From NCBI GenBank assembly GCA_024640925.1, contig JAHEEB010000414.1, positions 1 to 5,034 of the forward strand: DNA of 5,034 bases, given 5' to 3'. This stretch comes from Bacteroidota bacterium. Its GTDB lineage: Bacteria > Bacteroidota > Bacteroidia > Bacteroidales > UBA10428. A model generated the notes under the pieces. It worked only from the letters and a program-made list of their open reading frames with translations. It ran no database searches and was not told the origin of the DNA. This document shows, in pieces, positions 1 through 5,034 of this stretch; the stretch's first letter is position 1; every line of letters begins with the position of its first letter. Both the position numbers and the translations under genes were made by a program.

Positions 1-1014
1 GAAATGTTGGATCTGAAAGCCAATCCTAATAAACGTGCTGTTGGTGCTGTAGTGGAATCGTCACTTGATAAAGGCCGTGGTTATGTTGCAACCCTTCTCG
101 TTCAAGGAGGTACACTCCATATCGGCGACATTATGCTTGCCGGTACTCATCATGGTAAGGTTAAAGCTATGTACAACGAAAGAGGTAAAGCTATATTCGA
201 AGCTGGTCCATCAACACCAGTCCTTGTTTTAGGACTTGATGGTGCTCCACAGGCTGGTGATAAGTTCAATGTAATGGAAAATGAACGTGAAGCCAGAGAA
301 ATAGCAAATAAACGTGAGAAATTACAACGTGAACAAGGATTACGTACCCAGAAACATATTACTCTTGATGAAATCGGGCGTCGTATTGCTATTGGTAACT
401 TCCAGGAACTTAACGTAATTGTAAAAGGTGACGTAGATGGCTCTGTTGAAGCATTGTCTGATTCATTAATAAAATTATCGACTCCCGAAATTCAGGTAAA
501 TATTATACATAAGGCTGTAGGGCAAATATCAGAAGGAGACGTACTTCTTGCAACTGCCTCAAATGCCATCATTATTGGGTTCCAGGTTAGGCCCTCTTTA
601 AGCGCCCGCCGACTAGCTGAAAAAGAAGAAATCGATATCCGTTTATATTCAATTATTTACGATGCTATCAATGAACTTAAATCGGCAATGGAAGGTATGC
701 TTTCACCCGAAATTAAAGAAAACATTGTGGCAACACTCGAAATTCTTGAGGCCTTTAACATTACAAAAGTTGGTACAATTGCCGGTTGTATTGTACGTGA
801 AGGTAAAATCAAACGAGATTCGAAGGTTCGTGTAATTCGCGAGGGTATTGTAATTCACTCTGGTGAACTCGGATCATTGAAAAGATATAAGGATGATGCA
901 AAGGAAGCCGTAAGCGGTATGGAATGCGGATTGAACCTTAAAAATTTCAATGATATTAAAAAGGGTGATATAGTTGAAGCATACGAAGAATTCGAAGTCA
1001 AGAAAAAACTATAA
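1..1014 (+). CDS. infB: Translation initiation factor IF-2, C-terminal part (5' truncated by window edge)
   Basis: IF-2 is the GTPase that brings fMet-tRNA to the 30S subunit and promotes 50S joining. The reading frame is open from base 1, so the 337 visible codons are the C-terminal part; the GTPase domain lies upstream, outside the window. The ATG at base 4 is internal and not the true start. Visible residues 1-95 form the beta-barrel domain II ([13 protein letters not shown] at 25-37, then LHIGD), residues about 96-118 are a charged linker helix, 119-220 the IF-2 domain 3 ([10 protein letters not shown] at 143-152, GFQVRPS at 193-199), and 235-331 the C2 barrel that binds the fMet end of initiator tRNA. 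C263 (in [10 protein letters not shown]) and C309 (in GMECGLNL) match cysteines conserved in the C2 pocket of known IF-2. The end, [15 protein letters not shown], is typical. No frameshift or missing element is seen. Identification is near certain. Confidence 0.97.
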   Translation, partial: EMLDLKANPNKRAVGAVVESSLDKGRGYVATLLVQGGTLHIGDIMLAGTHHGKVKAMYNERGKAIFEAGPSTPVLVLGLDGAPQAGDKFNVMENEREAREIANKREKLQREQGLRTQKHITLDEIGRRIAIGNFQELNVIVKGDVDGSVEALSDSLIKLSTPEIQVNIIHKAVGQISEGDVLLATASNAIIIGFQVRPSLSARRLAEKEEIDIRLYSIIYDAINELKSAMEGMLSPEIKENIVATLEILEAFNITKVGTIAGCIVREGKIKRDSKVRVIREGIVIHSGELGSLKRYKDDAKEAVSGMECGLNLKNFNDIKKGDIVEAYEEFEVKKKL

Positions 1015-1030
1015 TTTTTAAAATATTCTA

Positions 1031-1064
1031 AAGGGAGGCTCAATGTTGAATTGGGCCTTTTTTT
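1031..1064 (+). terminator. Intrinsic terminator of infB
   Basis: GGCTCAAT (1037-1044) pairs with ATTGGGCC (1050-1057) around a five-base loop, with one G-U pair. A1036-T1058 extends the stem, and further pairing between the preceding purines and the U-tract is possible. The stem is followed directly by seven Ts (1058-1064). It lies 16 bases after the infB stop and should end the infB transcript, making queG a separate unit. Confidence 0.85.
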
Positions 1065-1082
1065 GTTCAACCAGTAAAGCGA

Positions 1083-1112
1083 TTGAGCGGTTGGAAAATA
1101 AATCCAAATTTG
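1083..1112 (+). promoter_or_regulatory. Candidate queG promoter (Bacteroidota type)
   Basis: TTG at 1083-1085 and CAAATTTG at 1105-1112 are 19 bases apart, which fits the Bacteroides -33 (TTTG) / -7 (TAnnTTTG) arrangement except for the first base of the -7 box and the first base of the -33 box. Transcription would start near 1119 and leave about 115 untranslated bases before queG. The location after the infB terminator is right, but short AT-rich motifs like this occur by chance, so this is only a candidate. The rest of the gap (about 1113-1234) is AT-rich and shows no other structure I can support. Confidence 0.25.
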
Positions 1113-1234
1113 TCATTATCAGATTGCTGATTAAAAATACCTGATGAAATTATTACACAAAAAAGAAATGAATTCTTATTTTTATTTTTTAAGTCATCAA
1201 ATACAGATTTTCAGATCGATCCTTTTTTTACTTT

Positions 1235-2155
1235 ATGGAAAAAAAATCTTTTACCGACTTAATAAAAAAAGAAGCTCTCCTGCTTGGTTTTGACGGTTGT
1301 GGGATTTCTAAAGCTGAAATACTCTCACCACATGATGTTTTTCTCCAAAACTGGCTCGATAAAGGATTTCATGCTACCATGAACTACATGGAAAACCATT
1401 TCGAAAAACGTGTTAATCCTTCTAAATTGATGCCAGGAGCAAAATCTGTTATTTCTATCTTTATGAATTACTTCCCGAAAGAAACTCAAAAAGATAACAA
1501 AAGCCCTGTTATTGCAAAATATGCATATGGCGCCGATTATCATAAGGTTATAAAAAAGAAACTTAATCAATTGCTTGAATATATTCAGACAAATCTGACC
1601 CATTGCCAGGGCAGAGTATTTACCGATTCTGCGCCATTATTGGAAAAAGCCCTTGCCGAAAGGTCTGGTCTTGGGTGGATAGGCAAAAACACACTCCTTA
1701 TTGCTCCTAAGTCAGGCTCTTTTATATTTCTGGGCGAAATTATTATAGATATTGAACTGGAATATGACCTACCGATCAAAAACAGATGTGGCTCCTGCAC
1801 AAAATGCATAGACTCCTGTCCTACCAATGCCCTGATAGCACCTTTTATTCTTGACAGTAACAGATGTATATCCTTTCAAACTATAGAAAATAAAGGCATT
1901 ATACCTTCATCACTCAAAGGAAAATTCTGCAATAGGATTTTCGGCTGCGATATATGCCAGGATGTATGCCCCTGGAATAACACGCTAAAACCAACAGGGG
2001 AACCAGCATTTGTTCCGGATCAAAATTTTCTGAAACTTACCCCTGAGGAATGGAAAACCATGGACGAGAAAACGTTTAACACACTTTTTAAACACTCCGC
2101 ATTAAATCGGTCTAAATTCAACGGATTAAGAAGAAATATCGATTTTATCCAATAG
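1235..2155 (+). CDS. queG: Epoxyqueuosine reductase QueG
   Basis: QueG catalyses the last step of queuosine synthesis, reducing epoxyqueuosine to queuosine at position 34 of tRNAs with GUN anticodons, using cobalamin and two [4Fe-4S] clusters in the cytoplasm. The N-terminal DUF1730 region covers about residues 15-100 (NPSKLMPGAKSVI at 61-73, YAYGADYHKVIKKKL at 96-110). The active-site signature TDSAPLLEKALAERSGLGW starts at 130; D131 corresponds to the conserved catalytic aspartate and GWIGKN follows at 147-152. Ferredoxin-like cysteines are C185, C188, C191, C195 and C211, C238, C241, C245, the last group within GCDICQDVCPWN. All eight are present. At 306 residues it is the short form: the C-terminal HEAT-like extension of the ~380-residue E. 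coli and Bacillus proteins is absent, as is usual in Bacteroidota. The ATG at 1235 gives an N-terminus that aligns with the family; no Shine-Dalgarno is visible, and the start is followed by eight As. It is monocistronic in this window. Confidence 0.96.
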   Translation: MEKKSFTDLIKKEALLLGFDGCGISKAEILSPHDVFLQNWLDKGFHATMNYMENHFEKRVNPSKLMPGAKSVISIFMNYFPKETQKDNKSPVIAKYAYGADYHKVIKKKLNQLLEYIQTNLTHCQGRVFTDSAPLLEKALAERSGLGWIGKNTLLIAPKSGSFIFLGEIIIDIELEYDLPIKNRCGSCTKCIDSCPTNALIAPFILDSNRCISFQTIENKGIIPSSLKGKFCNRIFGCDICQDVCPWNNTLKPTGEPAFVPDQNFLKLTPEEWKTMDEKTFNTLFKHSALNRSKFNGLRRNIDFIQ

Positions 2156-2192
2156 TTCTGCTTTTACTGGTTGGCTAAGAAAAAATGCAATT

Positions 2193-3542
2193 CTAATTAC
2201 GCATATCAACCTGAGTGTATTCGCCGGTTTCTAAACTGACACTCATTATCCAGTTACTTTGCTTATGTTTGGTTAATATATCACTGTCATTTATGAATAA
2301 TACAAGGTTTTTACGGGTGAGCAACATATCGTTAAACCCTTTTACCGGCAGCTCTATAATCCATAATGGAATTCCTTGTTGATTAACCCGCTGAAGAATC
2401 CTGGGACTTTCATTCCCTACTTCCTTTGAAGATAGTATAATCCAACTTAGAGGGTTATTAAGGCAAATAGGTTCAAGGGTTTCTTTTTGAATTAGAAATC
2501 CTCCGTTAAGATATGTTTTCGCATTGTTTACAGGTTTCCAACCATTAATATTAATCATGCCAAAAAATCCACTGTTTTTATCTGAACTCTGAATTGTAGC
2601 TATGTATAATTTCTTTTGTACATCTTCATAGGAATTATTACTGAAATAAAAAGAATTATCATTCTTCTGAAACTCTTTGTGAGTTAACAATGTATAGGCC
2701 AGACTATCTATCACAGCAACATTTATCATCATGTCATTTATTGAACTAATTCCATTATGACGTGCATCATTTATTTTTTTATTGGATTCACAAACACGCC
2801 TGTATTCATCTGTTTTCTTATAAATAATATCTTCCAACGTTCTGATTGAATCCTGCAATGTCCAATAATCCATTGTTTTCTTTTCTTTCGAACTTTCTGC
2901 TTTTAAATTTTGTACCATACGTTTGAATCCTGTAATCTCTTTGGGCTCATTGTTCTCACTTTCATTTATCTGCTCCGTAGCGAAAAAATTATTAACCAGA
3001 TATTTATTAGCGTCTTTTGTAGTAATCTCTAATCTGTTTAAAATATAGTTAAAATTGTAATACCTGGAATCGCCAGGAAGGTTATTCCTGAAAACGGGAT
3101 TGACCTGTGCAAGTACTTTAGCATCACAAACTATTTCATGGGTAAAAGGATCAAAAGCCATTATTTCGCCATAGAATACCCACACAAGTTTCTCGTTGCT
3201 ACCAATTATAGTGGGACGGGCAGTATTCTTCTTATCTGCACTCTTTAACCTTGTCTGTTTGATTAATTCCAGAGTTGCAGCATTTCGTGTTTCCAAAAAA
3301 TAGATGGAACGGCCTGAAATATTTGTCATACCGCCTTCCGATGAGTATGAATTAACGATGAAATGTTGTTTTAAATATAAAACAATATCAAGTTGTGAGT
3401 TGTGAAATGCCTGGGCTTTATCAAAATGAGTGTACTCATCATGTTTTGCAAGGCATCCTTTCAACAAAAAAATAAAACCTGCTACCACCAAAAGGATATA
3501 AACAAATAAAAGACATCCTCCTTTTCTATTCTTTTGAGTCAT
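2193..3542 (-). CDS. Membrane-anchored or exported protein of unknown function (possible PA2928-like, beta-propeller-like)
   Basis: I do not recognise this 449-residue protein with confidence. The N-terminus has basic residues (K4, R6, K7) followed by a hydrophobic segment at about 11-28, then C30, so the bulk should lie outside the cytoplasmic membrane. LLKGC at 26-30 resembles a lipobox, but lysine at -2 is atypical, so a simple membrane anchor is equally possible. The rest is rich in beta-strand-like patterns with aromatic residues: KLVWVFYGEIMAFDPFTHEIV (from 118), GIPLWIIELPVKG (390-402) and WIMSVSLETGEYTQVD (431-446), reminiscent of PQQ-like propeller blades. The stretch around 118-184 (MAFDP, LPGDSRYYNF, ITTKDANKYLVN) recalls the poorly studied PA2928 family; this is a memory-based resemblance. 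Residues about 203-262 are charged and helix-prone, looking like an insertion. No catalytic motif is apparent. The ATG at 3542 places the hydrophobic segment properly. It is convergent with queG (37 bases apart), and no clear terminator is seen in that spacer. Confidence 0.85.
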   Translation of the reverse strand: MTQKNRKGGCLLFVYILLVVAGFIFLLKGCLAKHDEYTHFDKAQAFHNSQLDIVLYLKQHFIVNSYSSEGGMTNISGRSIYFLETRNAATLELIKQTRLKSADKKNTARPTIIGSNEKLVWVFYGEIMAFDPFTHEIVCDAKVLAQVNPVFRNNLPGDSRYYNFNYILNRLEITTKDANKYLVNNFFATEQINESENNEPKEITGFKRMVQNLKAESSKEKKTMDYWTLQDSIRTLEDIIYKKTDEYRRVCESNKKINDARHNGISSINDMMINVAVIDSLAYTLLTHKEFQKNDNSFYFSNNSYEDVQKKLYIATIQSSDKNSGFFGMININGWKPVNNAKTYLNGGFLIQKETLEPICLNNPLSWIILSSKEVGNESPRILQRVNQQGIPLWIIELPVKGFNDMLLTRKNLVLFINDSDILTKHKQSNWIMSVSLETGEYTQVDMRN

Positions 3543-3637
3543 ACAATTTCATTTATATGTTAATGATTATGAGCCTAAAATACATGTATCCGCCAGAGTG
3601 ATTAAAGTTATTGTTATTCCTGAACTAATCCTTTTTT

Positions 3638-3645
3638 CAAAAATA
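3638..3645 (-). promoter_or_regulatory. Candidate -7 element for the 449-residue protein gene
   Basis: On the - strand this reads TATTTTTG, an exact fit to the Bacteroides -7 consensus TAnnTTTG. It lies about 95 bases upstream of the ATG at 3542. No good TTG is found at the expected 19-21 base distance further upstream, which weakens the case. The gap is very AT-rich, so a chance match is quite possible. Confidence 0.3.
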
Positions 3646-3722
3646 AAAGCAAAAACAATATTCATTCCGGATTAAGCGATAGAAATGAAAAAATTTATTT
3701 TGCATACGGCCTGCAAGGTATA

Positions 3723-3742
3723 CTCCACTTAGCAGAGTGGGG
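3723..3742. other. Hairpin in the gap between tcdA and the 449-residue protein gene
   Basis: CTCCACT (3723-3729) pairs with AGTGGGG (3736-3742) around the six-base loop TAGCAG, giving seven pairs including one G-U on the + strand reading. On the - strand, where the adjacent genes are read, it follows directly after a U-run and is not itself followed by one, so it is not a classical terminator for tcdA. It may act as an extra 3'-end structure of the tcdA transcript, or have no role. Confidence 0.3.
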
Positions 3743-3765
3743 AAAAACAGATTACTTCGTAAACT
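3743..3765 (-). terminator. Weak candidate terminator of the tatD-like/tcdA operon
   Basis: Read on the - strand, TTAC (3762-3759) pairs with GTAA (3755-3752) around a GAA loop. Two further pairs lie outside a T-T mismatch (A3749-T3765 and G3750-C3764 on the + strand), followed after one base by five Us (3747-3743). It lies about 40 bases after the tcdA stop, the expected place. The stem is short and mismatched, so termination efficiency is doubtful. Confidence 0.3.
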
Positions 3766-3802
3766 TTTATTTGTAAGCTGTCACACATAATTAATGAACG
3801 CT

Positions 3803-4528
3803 TTACGTTTTAGCACACAAATCTCTCACCACTATTGATGAACAATAGCAGCCGAAAATAGCAGGCATATAAGAGATGGTACCTACAATAGTGCGTTTAT
3901 GGTTTGAACCATCGGTTTCCAGGTAAACAATTTCCGGAACTTCCTCTGTTGAATAGACGACCTTGATTCCTTCAAATATTCCCCTCCGGTGCAAATATTT
4001 TCTTACGAGGTAAGCAAATTTACAATGATGAGATTCCTTGATATCTCCGGTCTTAATTTGTTCCGGATTCATTCTGCCTCCACTGCCCATAGAGCTTACC
4101 ACTGGCGTTTTTGTTTTAATACAAGCTTCGAGCAAATCTACCTTGGGTGTTAAGGTATCTATGGCATCAACAACATAATCATAACCTCTTTGGAGAATGG
4201 GAAGGATATTGTCCCCTTCAACAAACAAGGAAATAATATCTATGTTCAGGGTTGGGTTAATATCCAAAAACCTTGTTTTAAAAGCCTCGGTCTTTAATAT
4301 GCCTAATGTTGAATTCAGAGCAATGATTTGTCGGTTTATATTGCTCAAATGAATTTGATCATTATCTATAAGGGTAATTGTCCCTATTCCCGCTCTTACA
4401 AGCTGTTCAGCGGCATATCCGCCCACACCACCCAAACCCACGATCAATACACGGCACTTTTTTAATATCTCCTGCCGCTGTTTTGTTAGCAATAGTTCTG
4501 TCCTGCTGGTCCACTCTTGTTCATTCAT
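3803..4528 (-). CDS. tcdA: tRNA threonylcarbamoyladenosine dehydratase (ThiF/E1-like family)
   Basis: TcdA (also called CsdL/YgdL) uses ATP to cyclise t6A at position 37 of ANN-decoding tRNAs into ct6A, in the cytoplasm. The protein has the E1-like fold: nucleotide-binding loop GLGGVGGYAAEQL starting at 31, acidic end of the second strand LIDNDQI at 53-59, NINRQI with R66 at 63-68, LGILKTEA with K79 at 75-82, and DAIDTLTPK with D121 and D124 at 121-129. SSMGSGGRMNP (145-155) and GTISYMPAIFGC (216-227) are hallmarks that separate TcdA from ThiF, MoeB and HesA. There is no paired CxxC zinc site as in MoeB/ThiF. The length of 241 residues is normal for Bacteroidota (E. coli 268). The ATG at 4528 overlaps the stop of the upstream TatD-family gene as ATGA, which supports this start and suggests translational coupling. 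Sulfur-relay proteins (CsdA/CsdE) that assist TcdA in E. coli are not in the window. Confidence 0.94.
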   Translation of the reverse strand: MNEQEWTSRTELLLTKQRQEILKKCRVLIVGLGGVGGYAAEQLVRAGIGTITLIDNDQIHLSNINRQIIALNSTLGILKTEAFKTRFLDINPTLNIDIISLFVEGDNILPILQRGYDYVVDAIDTLTPKVDLLEACIKTKTPVVSSMGSGGRMNPEQIKTGDIKESHHCKFAYLVRKYLHRRGIFEGIKVVYSTEEVPEIVYLETDGSNHKRTIVGTISYMPAIFGCYCSSIVVRDLCAKT

Positions 4529-5034
4529 ACCTCAATACCGAAACAATTCTTAAAATTCAGGTTAATTTGTGCCTTTAAATCCTCAACATCTATGTTTCTC
4601 AGTTTGGCAGCCTGCAAATATACCTCACAGATGGTAATTCCTGCATCGTCTGTTTCAAAGAATATATTCTCTGCAGGAACCTGGCAAAATGTTTTGTAAG
4701 CCTTGCTTTCATAATTGAAAAGCATATGTCCGAATGATAAAAAACAATTCTTTCTAATCAGTTCGTTTGCGGTTTCTAACGAAGCATTAAACCAATGAAT
4801 AATCCACGGGCTGCTATGGTTTTTCTCTTTTCTGTAATGAAGAATTTCGTCATATGCCCTTACACAATGTATTATCAAAGGTTTATCTGCCTCTTTTGCA
4901 ATATCAACCTGGGCTTCAAATGCTTTCTTCTGAAGCTGTATATCAGCTTTAATAACTTTATCAATGCCCGCTTCTCCAATGGCAATTACATTCGGATACT
5001 GAGACATCTCCTTTACCATTTTTATATCACGGGC
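4525..5034 (-). CDS. TatD-family metal-dependent hydrolase, C-terminal part (5' end beyond window)
   Basis: The frame is open to the right edge: five codons (ARDIK) precede the internal methionine at 5019, so the 169 visible residues are a C-terminal fragment. TatD proteins are TIM-barrel amidohydrolase-like enzymes; characterised members are Mg-dependent DNases, but the substrate of this branch is not known. Numbering from the first visible residue, metal-site residues are E21 (IGEAGID, 19-25), H56 (LIIHCVRAYDE), H80 (WIIHWFNAS) and D129 (FFETDDAGI), all present. The N-terminal HxH pair should lie in the missing part. The compact spacing and the IHCV/SFG/ETDD pattern fit the short Bacteroidota form of roughly 215-220 residues rather than the ~255-residue housekeeping TatD, so about 50 residues are probably missing. 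The stop TGA overlaps the tcdA ATG, making the two an operon; their promoter lies outside the window. Confidence 0.9.
   Translation of the reverse strand, partial: ARDIKMVKEMSQYPNVIAIGEAGIDKVIKADIQLQKKAFEAQVDIAKEADKPLIIHCVRAYDEILHYRKEKNHSSPWIIHWFNASLETANELIRKNCFLSFGHMLFNYESKAYKTFCQVPAENIFFETDDAGITICEVYLQAAKLRNIDVEDLKAQINLNFKNCFGIEV

Noticed and set aside
26..30. Use of the internal ATG at base 4 as the infB start
   Set aside because: The protein is already in the middle of conserved IF-2 sequence at base 1, and the GTPase domain must lie upstream; the ATG is internal.
855..1070. Open frame on the - strand opposite the infB 3' end
   Set aside because: It is the antisense of conserved IF-2 coding sequence and its first codons run through the infB terminator; the product resembles no protein.
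1325..1827. Two overlapping open frames on the - strand within queG
   Set aside because: They are antisense shadows of a strongly conserved gene and have no plausible product or independent signals.
3713..3780. Possible tRNA-like or small structured RNA
   Set aside because: A segment resembling a D-arm (TTAGCAGAGTGG) caught the eye, but no acceptor stem, anticodon arm or T-arm (GGTTCRA) could be folded around it.
4530..4533. GAGG just before the tcdA ATG as a Shine-Dalgarno sequence
   Set aside because: It is only one base from the start codon, too close to work as a normal ribosome binding site; the ATGA overlap explains initiation better.
4378..4699. Two + strand open frames opposite tcdA and the TatD-family gene
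   Set aside because: They lie antisense to conserved motifs (the GLGGVGG loop and the ETDD region) and lack any recognisable domain.

Overview
The window looks like an ordinary chromosomal segment from a member of the Bacteroidota, probably near the Bacteroidales/Marinilabiliales. This is inferred from the style of the proteins (a short QueG, a short-form TatD hydrolase, a Bacteroidetes-like TcdA), AT-rich DNA, no convincing Shine-Dalgarno sequences before the starts, and candidate promoter elements resembling the Bacteroides -7 consensus TAnnTTTG. No phage, transposon, CRISPR or plasmid signature was seen.

Layout from left to right: (1) the last 337 codons of infB (translation initiation factor IF-2) on the + strand, closed by a clear intrinsic terminator; (2) a 220-base gap holding that terminator and a possible promoter; (3) a complete queG (epoxyqueuosine reductase) on the + strand; (4) 37 bases of convergent spacer; (5) a complete gene on the - strand for a 449-residue membrane-anchored or exported protein of unknown function, possibly related to the PA2928 family and perhaps beta-propeller-like; (6) a 260-base AT-rich gap with a weak terminator-like hairpin, a second hairpin and a candidate promoter, all related to the - strand genes; (7) tcdA (tRNA threonylcarbamoyladenosine dehydratase) on the - strand; (8) the C-terminal part of a TatD-family metal-dependent hydrolase, whose stop overlaps the tcdA start by four bases (ATGA) and whose start lies beyond the right edge.

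Functionally, infB, queG and tcdA all serve translation: IF-2 recruits initiator tRNA, QueG finishes queuosine at anticodon position 34, and TcdA cyclises t6A at position 37. They lie in separate transcription units, so the shared theme may be coincidence. The tatD-like/tcdA pair is a real operon by its overlap. The 449-residue protein is the only gene whose role cannot be read from the sequence. I did not find evidence for a new multi-gene system here.
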